Part shown: positions 25,921 to 35,211 of the stretch, in pieces | Numbering within the stretch: position 1 is the first letter of the stretch | How the letters are laid out: each line of letters starts with the position of its first letter | Source: Granulicella sp. | Lineage (GTDB): Bacteria > Acidobacteriota > Terriglobia > Terriglobales > Acidobacteriaceae | Assembly: GCA_027365345.1 (NCBI GenBank) | Contig: DAHXNO010000066.1 | Span: 1-64,000 of the forward strand | Direction: 5' to 3' | Length of the DNA stretch: 64,000 nt | The notes under the pieces: model-generated | What the model was told of the DNA's origin: nothing | Databases searched by the model: none | What the model saw: the letters and a program-made list of their open reading frames with translations, nothing else | Position numbers and translations under genes: made by a program

Positions 25921-27990
25921 ATGGAAGCGATGCTTCAACTCTCCGGGGCCGGCAAACGCTACGGCCACAAGCTCCTCTTCGAAGACGTGAACTGGCTGGT
26001 GACGCCCAAGGAACGAACCGGCCTGGTGGGCGGCAACGGCACAGGCAAATCGACGCTGCTGAAGATTCTGGCAGGATTGGAGACGCTGGATTACGGGCAG
26101 AGGACGCACATCAAAGGGATGACGCTGGGGTATCTGCCCCAGGATGGGTTGGCGCTGGTGGGGCGCACGGTCTTCGAGGAGTGCCTCTCGGTGTTTGACG
26201 AGTTGCGCGCCATGGAGAGCGAACAGGAGCGGCTGACCCACGTACTGAGCGACGCCAATCCAAAGTCACGCGAGTATGCGGAGGCAGCCGACCGGTACTC
26301 CGAGATCGCCGACCTGCTGGTGCACCATGACATCTATACCCTGGATGCGCAGGTGGGCGCGGTGCTGGGCGGGCTGGGGTTCCGCAAAGAGGACTGGGAG
26401 CGGCGAACGGAGGAGTTTTCCGGCGGCTGGCAGATGCGGATTGCGCTGGCCAAGCTGCTGTTGCAGAAGCCCTCTCTGCTGCTGCTGGATGAGCCGACCA
26501 ACCATCTGGATCTGGAGAGCCGGAACTGGCTGGAAGAGTATCTGCACAACTACGAGAACGCCTATGTGCTGATCTCGCATGACCGGTACTTTCTGGATGT
26601 GACCGTGAACAAGACGGTGGAGGTGTGGAACAAGCGCCTGCATGTCTACCACGGCAACTATGAGAAGTACCAGCAGCTCAAAGAGGAGCGGCGAACGCTG
26701 CTGATGAATGCGTACAAGAACCAGCGCGACCGGATTGAGGCGCTGGAGACCTTTATCAGCCGCTTCCGCTACCAGGCGACCAAGGCCAAGCAGGTGCAGT
26801 CGCGGATCAAAGAGCTGGAGAAGATTGAACGGATCGAAGTGCCGGAGGAAGAGGCTACGATTCACTTCAGCTTTCCGCAGCCGCCGGCGAGCGGGCGGAC
26901 GGTGATCGAGGTGAACAACCTGACCAAGATCTATCCGACGCCAGGAGGCGGAGAGAAGGTGGTGCTGGAGGATGTGAGCTTCACCATTGAGCGCGGCGAC
27001 CGGATCGCCCTGGTGGGAGCGAACGGGGCTGGGAAGTCCACGCTGATCCGGATGCTGAGCGGGCAGGAGGCTCCCACGCGCGGGACCGTCAAACTGGGGC
27101 ACAATGTATTGGCCGATTTTTTTGCTCAGGATCAGTACAAGGTGCTGGATGGTTCGGCACAGATGCTGGACGACATTACGGGCAGCAACCCCAGGGTGGA
27201 TGTGGTGACGCTGCGCTCGCTGCTGGGATGCTTTCTGTTCTCCGGTGACGACGTGTTCAAGAAACTGGGTGTGCTGAGCGGCGGAGAGCGCAACCGCTAT
27301 GCGATGGCCAAGATGCTGGTGAGCCCGGCCAACTTTCTGCTGCTGGATGAGCCGACCAACCATCTGGACCTGCGCGCCAAGGATGTGCTGCTGGACGCGA
27401 TTCGGGAGTTTACGGGCACGGTGATCTTCGTCTCGCACGACCGGTACTTTATCGACGGGCTGGCCACGCGGGTGTTCGAGGTGGAGGAGCGGCGAGTGCA
27501 CATCTACCCCGGCAACTACGAGGATTACCTGTTCCGCAAGCAGGGGGGAACGCCCACCAACAGCGCCGAGGCGGAGAGGATGCTGACCCACGATGCGGTG
27601 ACCAACGCCCGAGTGGATGCTGCGACCGGGATGTTCAAGGCGGTGAAGCAGGTAGCGGTGGCAGAAGAACAGGTTGCCGCAGTGGGGGGCGAGGCGGCGA
27701 GCGAGGATGGCTCTGGAGCGGGGACCGCCGCGAGATCCGGCGTGAAACGGTTGAACCCGATCAAGCTGAAGCAGCTTGAGGAGCGCGTGGCCGCCATTGA
27801 GGTGGAGTTGCAGGAGCTGGAGGCCAGGATTCGCACCGGCGAGCAGCAGCAGGCGGTGTATACAACAGCCGAGGCGGCACAGGAGCTGGCCCGCGAGATG
27901 GACGCGCTGCGGCAACGGCACGAGGAGCGCACAGGCGAGTGGGAGACCCTGGCGATGCAACTGGACGAGCAGGCGATCGCCCAGAGCTGA
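25921..27990 (+). CDS. ABC-F family ribosome-associated ATPase
   Basis: 689 residues with two ATP-binding cassettes and no membrane domain. Cassette 1 has Walker A GGNGTGKST (about 38-46), signature FSGGW and Walker B LLLLDEPTNHLDL. Cassette 2 has GANGAGKST (about 361-369), LSGGERNR and LLLDEPTNHLDL. The linker (about 235-310) is the charged helical P-site-tRNA-interacting motif of ABC-F proteins, and a C-terminal coiled coil (about 615-685, KLKQLEERVAAIEVELQELE) resembles Uup. ABC-F proteins act on the ribosomal E site in translation quality control or antibiotic protection. Subgroup cannot be fixed by eye. GAGAG precedes the ATG. Confidence 0.93.
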   Translation: MEAMLQLSGAGKRYGHKLLFEDVNWLVTPKERTGLVGGNGTGKSTLLKILAGLETLDYGQRTHIKGMTLGYLPQDGLALVGRTVFEECLSVFDELRAMESEQERLTHVLSDANPKSREYAEAADRYSEIADLLVHHDIYTLDAQVGAVLGGLGFRKEDWERRTEEFSGGWQMRIALAKLLLQKPSLLLLDEPTNHLDLESRNWLEEYLHNYENAYVLISHDRYFLDVTVNKTVEVWNKRLHVYHGNYEKYQQLKEERRTLLMNAYKNQRDRIEALETFISRFRYQATKAKQVQSRIKELEKIERIEVPEEEATIHFSFPQPPASGRTVIEVNNLTKIYPTPGGGEKVVLEDVSFTIERGDRIALVGANGAGKSTLIRMLSGQEAPTRGTVKLGHNVLADFFAQDQYKVLDGSAQMLDDITGSNPRVDVVTLRSLLGCFLFSGDDVFKKLGVLSGGERNRYAMAKMLVSPANFLLLDEPTNHLDLRAKDVLLDAIREFTGTVIFVSHDRYFIDGLATRVFEVEERRVHIYPGNYEDYLFRKQGGTPTNSAEAERMLTHDAVTNARVDAATGMFKAVKQVAVAEEQVAAVGGEAASEDGSGAGTAARSGVKRLNPIKLKQLEERVAAIEVELQELEARIRTGEQQQAVYTTAEAAQELAREMDALRQRHEERTGEWETLAMQLDEQAIAQS

Positions 27991-28181
27991 AGCAGCGGGC
28001 GAAGGACGCTTAGAGCATTTTCCCCGTGGATGGGTATCCAAAAGCGATTGTGCAGTGGCGTTTTCATTGGGGAAGACACCCATCAATCTCGATCTGCTGG
28101 ACTACACCTACGGGAAAAATGCTCACGGCGTTGGCCGGGTGGGGGAGTTTCGGGCTGGAACGCGGGCGCGCCGCGCCGGAC

Positions 28182-29159
28182 TCAGGCGCCGACGGGGTGG
28201 GATGAGGCTGGATGGATCTGCAGCGAAGGCGCCGCGTTGGCTTGAGCCTGTTCGTGCGCGTGGTAGCTGCTGCGCACCAGGGGGCCGGACTCGACGTGGC
28301 GGAAGCCCATCTGCAGGGCCTGATGCTTGAGGAAGGCGAACTCGTCCGGGGTGTAGTAGCGGGAGATGGGGAGGTGGTCGCGGCTGGGGCGAAGGTACTG
28401 GCCGATGGTGAGGATGTCCACTTTGCGGTCGGCGAGGTCGCGGAAGACGCTGAGCAGCTCATGCATCTCTTCGCCCAGGCCGACGATGATCCCTGTCTTG
28501 GTGACCAGGGATGGAGAGCCGGGGAGGCCGGCGGCGTCGCGCTTGGCCTCTGCGAGGAACTCCAGGCTGCGCTGGTAGCGGCCACCGGATTTGGCGATGG
28601 CGTAGAGGCGCGGCACAGTCTCAATGTTGTGGTTCAGGATCTCCGGCTGAGCGGCGACAACCATGCGGCGAGCCTGGGGGAGGCCCTGGAAGTCTGGGGT
28701 GAGGACCTCGACCTGCGTGCCGGGGGAGAGGCGGCGAATCTCCTGAATGACGTTGACGAAGGCCTGCGCAGCTCCCAGGTTGTCATCATCACGATTGACG
28801 CTGGTGACAACGGCGAAGGCCAGGCCAAGGGCTGCGACGGCCTGAGCGACGCGGGTGGGTTCGGCGTGGTCGATGGGTTCGGGTTTGCCCTTGGGCACGG
28901 CACAGAAGCCGCAGCGGCGGGTGCAGAGATTGCCCAACATCATGAAGGTGGCGGTTTTATGATTCCAACACTCGCCGATGTTGGGGCAGTGGGCGCTCTC
29001 GCAGACGGTGTGCAGGTTGAGTTCGCGGGCCAGAACCTTGAGGTTATGGAAGGTCTCACCCATGGGAGCGCTGGCCTTGAGCCACTCCGGCTTGGGCGCG
29101 GGCTTGCGGGGGGTTAGGTCAATCTGGATGAGGCTTTCGGATTGGACGAGAGAGGCCAC
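28182..29159 (-). CDS. lipA: Lipoyl synthase
   Basis: Radical-SAM enzyme that inserts two sulfurs into octanoyl-lipoyl domains. It has the auxiliary cluster motif CESAHCPNIGECW, the SAM-cluster motif CTRRCGFC, and the C-terminal RSSYHA that donates a cluster-ligating Ser. I chose a GTG start at 29159, giving 325 residues, the normal family length, with AGGTGG 13 bases upstream. The frame stays open to 29696, with possible ATG starts at 29291 and 29282, but that extension is low-complexity and not LipA-like. The enzyme supplies lipoate for pyruvate and 2-oxoglutarate dehydrogenases. No lipB is adjacent. Confidence 0.93.
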   Translation of the reverse strand: MASLVQSESLIQIDLTPRKPAPKPEWLKASAPMGETFHNLKVLARELNLHTVCESAHCPNIGECWNHKTATFMMLGNLCTRRCGFCAVPKGKPEPIDHAEPTRVAQAVAALGLAFAVVTSVNRDDDNLGAAQAFVNVIQEIRRLSPGTQVEVLTPDFQGLPQARRMVVAAQPEILNHNIETVPRLYAIAKSGGRYQRSLEFLAEAKRDAAGLPGSPSLVTKTGIIVGLGEEMHELLSVFRDLADRKVDILTIGQYLRPSRDHLPISRYYTPDEFAFLKHQALQMGFRHVESGPLVRSSYHAHEQAQANAAPSLQIHPASSHPVGA

Positions 29160-29252
29160 GCTGGGATTGCTTCCACCTGCCAGGGGGCTTTGATTCAGAG
29201 AAAAGATTCTGACAAAGGATGCTACCCCGCTGCTTTGATTGTAGATGGTTTT

Positions 29253-29327
29253 GAGTTTCGCTCCTGCGGATTTCACGGCCATGGATTTCATGCCCACGGA
29301 TTTCGTTCCCACCGGTTTCCCTGCAAA
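29253..29327. repeat. 15-bp imperfect tandem repeat upstream of lipA
   Basis: Five units of 15 bp around the core ggatttc (29253, 29268, 29283, 29298, 29313) fill the region before lipA. Read in the lipA frame they give xGxKS pentapeptides; the region is more likely non-coding leader, since the family has no such N-terminus. Confidence 0.7.
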
Positions 29328-29436
29328 GGAAGGGCGACGGGTTGGGATAGGGGAGTTGGGGTCTGGCGGAGTGTTGCGTTTTAGGACGCCTTCCCTCCGG
29401 ACTAAAGTTGGTTGCCGGTTCGCCGATGGGACTGGT

Positions 29437-29706
29437 ATGGTGTACGACTTTCTCCTCGCTGTGGCCGTGGTGGGACTTTTGCTCTCGCCGCTGATGATCG
29501 ATGCGTATCCGAGCCGCGAACTTCGCCGCCGGATTCGGGCGCGGCGGCAGAGAGCGATACAAGCAGAAGAGCCGGCGTTGGCGGAAGAGGCTCCGGCGCT
29601 GGTCGGCGCTCCAGGGAGGGTGCGGGTGCATCCCAGGAACGTGCTGAAGTGGCTCTTTTTGCAGCCGGAGGCGGTCCGACCGAGGTCGAGCGGCAAGTCC
29701 GCATAG
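29437..29706 (+). CDS. Small single-pass membrane protein, hypothetical
   Basis: 89 residues from the ATG at 29437. The N-terminus is a membrane helix (about 4-24, FLLAVAVVGLLLSPLMIDAY) followed by a basic stretch (RELRRRIRARRQR) and an Ala/Glu-rich tail. The helix-then-positive-charge pattern favours a real inner-membrane protein over a chance frame, but the ribosome site is weak and no family is recognised. It is divergent from lipA. Confidence 0.45.
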   Translation: MVYDFLLAVAVVGLLLSPLMIDAYPSRELRRRIRARRQRAIQAEEPALAEEAPALVGAPGRVRVHPRNVLKWLFLQPEAVRPRSSGKSA

Positions 29707-29865
29707 CCTCCCTGCGAAATCCCCGCGGCTGAGTGCGCGCTGCGTTGGTGAGGGTCTTCGTCGAAAGATCTCCGATTGGATCCAGTCGATGTTGGTTGCT
29801 GGTTTGTGGGTGCGGGTGGCCCCGCTGCGCACTCTTATCGGGCGCTGTTCCCTACTCTGTTTGCC

Positions 29866-30396
29866 TCAATGCAGGCGCTCGCGGACCTCTGTGCGGCTGA
29901 GGTAGAGGAAGAAGACGATGCTGAAGAGCGCGCGGATGAGCAGAAAACCGATGTGCCGCCGGGAGTAGAAGTAGAAGTCGCCAGCGGCCAGCAGAAGAAA
30001 GCCGGCCGTGACCAGGGACCATCCCCAGCGACGCAGGCGAAGGAAGCCGAAGACGCCGATGGCCATCAGGGTGCAGAGGATGAAGATGCCATAGCGGGCC
30101 AGGCCGACGCCGTAGACTCCCTGCACCGCCGCTACGGCGTTGAGCGCGGACAGAAGCAAGAGATACAGGGCAATAAAGGCCATGCCGGGCAACATGCCTT
30201 TTAGCTCGCCAGCCGGGGTGCCGGGAAGGTGGCGTGAGGCGAAGCCTGTATCTTGCGCCGCGGGTGAGACGGCTGGCGGGATGCCGTGTTGCTGGGCCGG
30301 TTGGCCGGCGTTGCCGGTAGGCTGCTCCGAAAAGATGGACTCCTGAGCCGGAGTGCGGGAAGGAGAGGCGGCGGGGTGGGGGTCGGGTGAGTTCAT
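29866..30396 (-). CDS. Multi-pass membrane protein of unknown function
   Basis: 176 residues: a Pro/Ala/Gln-rich cytosolic N-terminus (about 1-65), then four hydrophobic segments (about 70-92, 98-117, 125-143 and 150-168; for example MAFIALYLLLLSALNAVAAV and YGIFILCTLMAIGVFGFL). Arg-rich loops such as RLRRWGWS support an inner-membrane topology. The gene follows the cytochrome c lipoprotein gene on the same strand (68 bp gap), so they may be co-transcribed. No catalytic motif is visible. Confidence 0.65.
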   Translation of the reverse strand: MNSPDPHPAASPSRTPAQESIFSEQPTGNAGQPAQQHGIPPAVSPAAQDTGFASRHLPGTPAGELKGMLPGMAFIALYLLLLSALNAVAAVQGVYGVGLARYGIFILCTLMAIGVFGFLRLRRWGWSLVTAGFLLLAAGDFYFYSRRHIGFLLIRALFSIVFFLYLSRTEVRERLH

Positions 30397-30463
30397 GAGG
30401 TTGGCTTCATGAGAAGAGCTTCGGAGATCCGAATGGGCAATGACCGGCTGTTGTGCCTGCCGT

Positions 30464-30826
30464 CTACAGCGTGTGCAGGTAGGCGAGCAGATCCTGGGTC
30501 TGCTGCGAGTCGATATCGATGGGCGGCATGAGGCCGTGACCGTCCCTTATGGTGGCCGCGACGCGCTCATCGTTGGCCGGGGCTCCGCTGGGCAGGTAGG
30601 GCTGCTTGAAGACCCCAAGAAGGGGTGGGCCGTGCAAGGAGTCTGCGTCGCGATCGTCGTGGCACTGGGAGCAGTAGACGTGGAAGTCCCGGTAGCCTTG
30701 CCGTTGCTGCGCGTTGAGCTGGCTGAGGGGCGTGGGTGGAGGAGTTGCCGGGCGGCAGCCGGCGAGCAGCGGGCAGAGAACGATGAGTCCGCATGGACGC
30801 AGCAGGTTCCGGCGGAGTAGGTTCAT
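30464..30826 (-). CDS. Cytochrome c lipoprotein
   Basis: 120 residues. The signal peptide ends in a lipobox-like LAGC (Cys24). The mature part is a small class-I cytochrome c: haem attachment site CSQCH (about 52-56) and a C-terminal Met ligand in HGLMPP (about 98-103), ending in the usual helix TQDLLAYLHTL. It would be a membrane-anchored periplasmic electron carrier. AAGGAG nine bases before the ATG supports the start. It is encoded between a PpiC-type chaperone gene (43 bp upstream) and a multi-pass membrane protein gene, all on the minus strand; its redox partners are not in the window. Confidence 0.85.
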   Translation of the reverse strand: MNLLRRNLLRPCGLIVLCPLLAGCRPATPPPTPLSQLNAQQRQGYRDFHVYCSQCHDDRDADSLHGPPLLGVFKQPYLPSGAPANDERVAATIRDGHGLMPPIDIDSQQTQDLLAYLHTL

Positions 30827-30868
30827 GGGCGATCGCTCCTTCGGCGGCTGCTGGGGGTGGTGCGGAGC

Positions 30869-31933
30869 CTACTGAGCATCCCGCTTGAAGACCTGTTCCG
30901 CGAAGAAGTTCTCTACCTTGGTTTGATCGGTGAGGATCTCAAAGTAGGCGGACTTGAGGAGCTGGGCGCGGCTGTCGTGGAGTTGCTGACGGATGCTCTG
31001 CTGCACGCGAGGGTCGTTGAGGTCGCGCTGGCCAGCGGAGTCTTTGCTGATGAGCTTGAAGATGAAGTAGGCCACGGGCTTGTGGGTGGTGGAGTCGACC
31101 TGGGGGATGATGTCTGTGACCTGACCGGGGCTGAGCTTGGAGATGGCAGCGTAGATGGTGGGGTTGGTTTTGAGCTGGGACTCTGTGATGAAGCCCATAT
31201 CGCCGCCGTTGGGCGCCGTCTGCGGGTTCTCAGAGAAGTTGGCGGCAAGCTCTCCGAAGTCTTCTCCGGAGGCGATGCGGTTCTGGATGGCCTGGATCTT
31301 TTTGCGCGCATCCGCATCGTTGGTGGCCTTGTTGTTCTGGAGGTTGCCAGCCTGGCTTGCTCCCTGGTCCGTTACCTCAATCTGAGCGAGATGATAAGCC
31401 GGCTCGATGAGGTTGAAGTCCGCCTTATGGGTGTTGTAGTAGTTGGTGACGTCGGCGTCGCTGACGTTGATGCGAGAGTTGATCTCCTTGTTGAGGAGCT
31501 TGTCTTCTGTGATGCTGCGGCGAACGTCGCTACGAAGCTCATCCAGGGTGAGGTTGGAGGCCTTCAGCTTGGCCTGGAACTGCTCTTCGGTGTAAGGGGC
31601 CTTCATCTCAGCCAGCTTGGCGTCCACCTCAGCGTCGGTGGCGGTGAGGCCCTGCTTGGCGGCGCGCTGATCGATGATGGCCTCAACGATCAACGTGTGC
31701 AGGATGTTCAACTTGAGCGAGTCCTCCTGATCCTGCGTGGGCGTCTGCTGCTGAGCGTTGGAGGCTAGTTGAGCCTGATAGGCTTTATCGACTTCGGTCT
31801 GGAAGATGGGGTTGCCGTTGACGGTGGCTACAACGCCCTGCTGTGGACCTTTGTGGCATCCCGCGAGGAAGACGAGCGCAAGCGCGAGCGGAGACGCAAG
31901 CAGGAGATGGACGGAGCGAACGGGCTTAGGCAT
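30869..31933 (-). CDS. SurA/PrsA-like peptidyl-prolyl isomerase lipoprotein
   Basis: 354 residues. A signal peptide with lipobox LAGC (Cys26) is followed by a SurA_N-type chaperone domain (about 33-180, VVATVNGNPIFQTEVDKAY, with the helical ILHTLIVEAIIDQRAAKQG) and a parvulin (PpiC) domain (about 183-305, YHLAQIEVTDQ, GEDFGELAANFSENPQTAPNGGDMGF). Such proteins fold outer-membrane proteins in the periplasm. It stands 55 bp downstream of serA on the same strand, and the LptD gene, a classic SurA client, is 4.5 kb away. Whether it or another copy is the main SurA cannot be told here. Confidence 0.88.
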   Translation of the reverse strand: MPKPVRSVHLLLASPLALALVFLAGCHKGPQQGVVATVNGNPIFQTEVDKAYQAQLASNAQQQTPTQDQEDSLKLNILHTLIVEAIIDQRAAKQGLTATDAEVDAKLAEMKAPYTEEQFQAKLKASNLTLDELRSDVRRSITEDKLLNKEINSRINVSDADVTNYYNTHKADFNLIEPAYHLAQIEVTDQGASQAGNLQNNKATNDADARKKIQAIQNRIASGEDFGELAANFSENPQTAPNGGDMGFITESQLKTNPTIYAAISKLSPGQVTDIIPQVDSTTHKPVAYFIFKLISKDSAGQRDLNDPRVQQSIRQQLHDSRAQLLKSAYFEILTDQTKVENFFAEQVFKRDAQ

Positions 31934-31988
31934 CGGGGAGGATTCCTGGAGTTCAAGGCTGCGGAGTAAACGCCGCAGCCCTATAAGT

Positions 31989-33707
31989 TTACAACTTGCC
32001 GAGGTTTACGGTGCGGACGCTGGTAATGGCTGGAACCTGACGCAGGGCGGCAACCGCCCGGTGGAGGGTTTCCTGAGTCTCCGGGGAGGCGTCTTCCGAG
32101 GGAATGTCGAGTTGAACAAAGGCCAAGGCATGGCCCGGAGTGGCGGCCTGACCAGCTTGAGGCGCCGAACCGGCAGCCGGGGTGGACCTCTCCCGGCCCA
32201 GCGCGAAGCTGGCGATGTTCAGCCCAGCCTCACCCAGGATGGCGCCGATGCGGCCGATGACGCCGGGAACGTCCTGATTGCGGGAGAGGATCAAAGTGCC
32301 GGCGAGTTCGGCCTCAATGTCGATGTTGTCGTAGCGGAGGAGACGCGGGGACCGGCCATGCTGGACGGTAGCCTCGCCGGTCCAGAGGCCATCCCGGCCT
32401 GCTCCGGCCGCGGCTCCAGCCGGACGTGTCCAGTGGAGATTCATGCCGAGGGTCGAGCCGGTTCCGCCGGTAATCTGCTCGCGCTTCTCCTCCTGGATGC
32501 GGATACCGCGCTCAGCAGCGGCAGCCATGGCGTTGATGCGGTTGACGCCGTCGGCTCCATAGAGCACGCCGGCGATGGCGGCGTTGCGGATCAGATCTGT
32601 TTTGAGCGCCGCCAGGCGGCCGTTGTAGGTGAGCGAGATGCTATCCACGGAACCCGGGGAGGCGTCTGAGCCGGCGGAGCTGCCGGCGTGGCTAAGAAGC
32701 TGGCCGAGGCGAGCGGCCATCTCGACGTAGGGCGAGACCTCGGCGTACTCCTCTTCGCTGAGCGAGGTTGCGTTGACCGCGTTCTGCACGACGCCGAGCT
32801 TGAGATAGTCGCGGACCTGGTTGGCGAGCTGGATGCCGATGGCCTCCTGGGCTTCGTCGGTTGAGCCGGCGATGTGAGGGCTGAGCAGAACCTGCTCCAA
32901 TTCAAAGTAGGGCGAATCTTTCAGCGGCTCCTTACGGAAGACGTCGAGGGCTGCGCCGGCGACGTGGCCGGAGCGAATGGCTTCCACCAGCGCCTGATCC
33001 ACGATGAGTTCGCCGCGCGCACAGTTGACGATGCGAACCCCTTTCTTCATCCCGGCGATGGAGCGCTGGTTGATGAGGCCTTCGGTCTGGGGAGTGAGGC
33101 CGACGTGCAGGGAGAGGAAGTCAGAGGCAGCGAAGACCTCTTCCAGCGCGAGCAAGGCGACGTGATTCTCGCGGGCGATGACCGGAGCGATGAAGGGATC
33201 GTATCCGATGACGGTCATGCCAAAGGCCTGGGCGCGCCGGGCGACCTCCAGGCCAACGCGGCCGAGGCCGATGATGCCGAGGGTCTTGCCGCGGAGTTCC
33301 GAGCCCTGCAGGGACTTCTTCTCCCAGCGGCCGGCGTGCATGCCGGCGTTGGCGCGGCAGATGCCGCGGCACATGGAGATCATGAGGGCGAGGGTAAGCT
33401 CGGCGACAGCCACGGCATTGGCTCCGGGGGTGTTCATGACGACGATGCCGCGGCGGGTGGCCTCTTCGGCATCGATGTTATCGACGCCAACGCCGGCGCG
33501 GCCGATGACGCGCAGTCTGGGCGCCGCCGCCAGCAGCTCCGCATCGACTTGAACTGCCGATCGCACCACCAGGGCGTCGGCGTCGGCGAGCTCAGCAGGC
33601 AGGCCGCCGGGGGCGATCTGGTCGGCGGAGACGACCTTCCAGTCCGGTTCCTTTTGGAAGATGGCAAGAGTGGCGGGAGAGACTTTTTCTGCAAGAACGA
33701 TCTTCAA
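31989..33707 (-). CDS. serA: D-3-phosphoglycerate dehydrogenase
   Basis: 572 residues from a TTG start at 33707, preferred because GGAG lies six bases upstream and the protein then opens with LKIVLAEKVSP, the normal SerA start; the frame continues upstream to 34166 with non-conserved sequence. It has the NAD-binding GIIGLGRVG and catalytic Arg (NCARGELIVD), Glu (FRKEP) and His (LSPHIAGST), then the intervening ASB domain (about 320-460) and a C-terminal ACT domain (about 490-572, SRNQDVPGVIGRIGAILGE). It catalyses the first step of serine synthesis and is usually feedback-inhibited through ACT. The ASB/ACT region carries Ala/Gly-rich inserts (about 455-475 and 525-540). Confidence 0.93.
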   Translation of the reverse strand: MKIVLAEKVSPATLAIFQKEPDWKVVSADQIAPGGLPAELADADALVVRSAVQVDAELLAAAPRLRVIGRAGVGVDNIDAEEATRRGIVVMNTPGANAVAVAELTLALMISMCRGICRANAGMHAGRWEKKSLQGSELRGKTLGIIGLGRVGLEVARRAQAFGMTVIGYDPFIAPVIARENHVALLALEEVFAASDFLSLHVGLTPQTEGLINQRSIAGMKKGVRIVNCARGELIVDQALVEAIRSGHVAGAALDVFRKEPLKDSPYFELEQVLLSPHIAGSTDEAQEAIGIQLANQVRDYLKLGVVQNAVNATSLSEEEYAEVSPYVEMAARLGQLLSHAGSSAGSDASPGSVDSISLTYNGRLAALKTDLIRNAAIAGVLYGADGVNRINAMAAAAERGIRIQEEKREQITGGTGSTLGMNLHWTRPAGAAAGAGRDGLWTGEATVQHGRSPRLLRYDNIDIEAELAGTLILSRNQDVPGVIGRIGAILGEAGLNIASFALGRERSTPAAGSAPQAGQAATPGHALAFVQLDIPSEDASPETQETLHRAVAALRQVPAITSVRTVNLGKL

Positions 33708-34262
33708 CGACGGCTCCAGGAGTAGATTGAGGCACACGAAAGCTTGATTTCGCGCATCCCTTCCAGTGTACTTCCTGAGACTGCGGGGCACGATGCTTGA
33801 AGCCGAGAGGCAGGCTCTAACTGCGGGAACCAGTCCGGGTACTGCGGTTCGGGGTGCGGGGTGCTGCTTGCCGCAGAGAAGTACAGAAGAGGTGAGGCGT
33901 CGCTGGGCAAAGCTGCCGAGATAGCCGGTCTGCCTGTAGGAAGCTGATCGATTCACCTTCCGTTTGACAGCGTTTGTATCAGGGGAGAAGCGATGGTTGC
34001 CACCAGTCGCGAGTGAGTTGCACAGGCTGCTTCGGGCCGAGTTCGGAAGGGCGGGCGGTTGGGCGCACTCGAGGCTACACTGGAGCAAGTGGCCGCGGCG
34101 GGAAACGGGCAGCCTCGCGAGGGGCGAATTGCCGGAGCCGAGCGTAACGATCCCAGCGCCGCACACCCCATGCTGTACTCCGCTTCGTGCGCTACGCCCG
34201 GCGACTTACATGTTTCGTGCAGCAGCCTGCCAGTAGCGCCGATAAATGCGGAGGCAACGGAA
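33708..34262. other. Intergenic between serA and the PaiB-like gene
   Basis: Divergent promoter region of about 555 bp. Frames that extend both neighbours into it have atypical composition and no family similarity. No operator, riboswitch or RNA gene could be recognised. Confidence 0.5.
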
Positions 34263-34919
34263 ATGTATACGCCGAAGGCGTTCGCAGTTGACGATCTAAA
34301 GGCTCTGCATGCCCAGATGCAGGGGATAACTTTGGCCACACTGGTGACGATGACCCCGAATGGGTTGCTGGCCACGCACTTGCCGTTGCTGCTCGACGAG
34401 GACGCAGGACCCTGGGGAACGCTGCTAGGACATGTTTCCCGGGCGAATGCGCAATGGCGCGAAAGTGCCTCCGATGTGGAGGCCTTGGCCATCTTCACCG
34501 GTCCGGACGCCTATGTTTCGCCCTCGTGGTACCCGGCGAAAAAACAGGGAGGGCGGGTTGTGCCCACATGGAACTACGTCGCCATCCATGCGTACGGGCC
34601 GATCGCATTCTTCGAGGACCCCGAGCGACTGCGATCGGTCGTGACCCGCCTGACGGAAAAGCATGAGCGGAGCCGCCCAGTCCCGTGGCGGGTAAGCGAT
34701 GCTCCGGTGGAGTATGTCGAAGCGCAGCTTAAGGCTATCGTGGGCTTCTCCCTTCCTATCCGGCGCCTGGAAGGCAAGCATAAATTGAATCAGAACCGGT
34801 CACTGGAAGATATGCAGGGGGTGGTGGAGGGATTGCTCGCGTTGGGCGGGGAGAAGAACCTGGAAACTGTGCGACTGATGGAGCAAGCGGCGGCGGCGCG
34901 GCGCGCCAAAGAGGGATGA
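34263..34919 (+). CDS. PaiB-family FMN-binding protein
   Basis: 218 residues from the ATG at 34263, preceded by GGAGG at eight bases; an in-frame upstream ATG would add an unconserved N-terminus. It matches the FMN-binding split-barrel PaiB family along its full length: MYTPKAF, MTPNGLLATHLPLLLD, GHVSRANAQW, PDAYVSPSWYPAKK, VPTWNY, and the C-terminal IRRLEGKHKLNQNRS. In Bacillus, PaiB is a negative regulator of sporulation and protease genes; most family members probably act as flavin-dependent redox proteins. The gene stands alone, divergent from serA. Confidence 0.9.
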   Translation: MYTPKAFAVDDLKALHAQMQGITLATLVTMTPNGLLATHLPLLLDEDAGPWGTLLGHVSRANAQWRESASDVEALAIFTGPDAYVSPSWYPAKKQGGRVVPTWNYVAIHAYGPIAFFEDPERLRSVVTRLTEKHERSRPVPWRVSDAPVEYVEAQLKAIVGFSLPIRRLEGKHKLNQNRSLEDMQGVVEGLLALGGEKNLETVRLMEQAAAARRAKEG

Positions 34920-35211
34920 TCCCCGATCCAGCCGCGCGGCTCGACGTAAGGCTCAGCATTTGGGTGAATCCTGAGAATCGGTTCGCGAAGCTCGTAACTT
35001 CGCGTCCCTACTGTTGTGAAACAGAATCCTCAGGAGTTGCCAGATGGCCGCTGTGCATTATTCAGGTGATAAGAAACAATCCTCCGCTGCAACTTCACAG
35101 CAAAATGAGCACTCAAGGATGTCATCAGACTGAACATCTGAAGGCCTGGATTACCCGGAGGCTGGGAGTGGCCGCGTCTGATGGCCGGGAAGGCAGAGGC
35201 GACGGACGAGG

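Noticed and set aside
24635-25990. Long plus-strand frame antisense to the AsmA-like gene
   Set aside because: It is Gly/Glu/Ala-rich as expected for the complement of a high-GC gene, and lacks a ribosome site or domain.
26266-28086. Long minus-strand frame antisense to the ABC-F gene
   Set aside because: Composition (Leu/His/Gln-rich) is typical of the reverse strand of a high-GC gene; the plus strand encodes clear ATPase motifs.
28182-29696. Full 504-residue lipA frame
   Set aside because: Radical-SAM LipA is about 300-330 residues; the upstream 180 codons are low-complexity and partly antisense to another frame.
31989-34166. N-terminal extension of SerA by about 150 residues
   Set aside because: Sequence before the TTG at 33707 is Pro/Ser/Arg-rich with no SerA similarity, and GGAG precedes the TTG.
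34059-34262. Upstream in-frame ATG for the PaiB-like protein
   Set aside because: The added 68 residues are unconserved, while the ATG at 34263 has GGAGG at good spacing.
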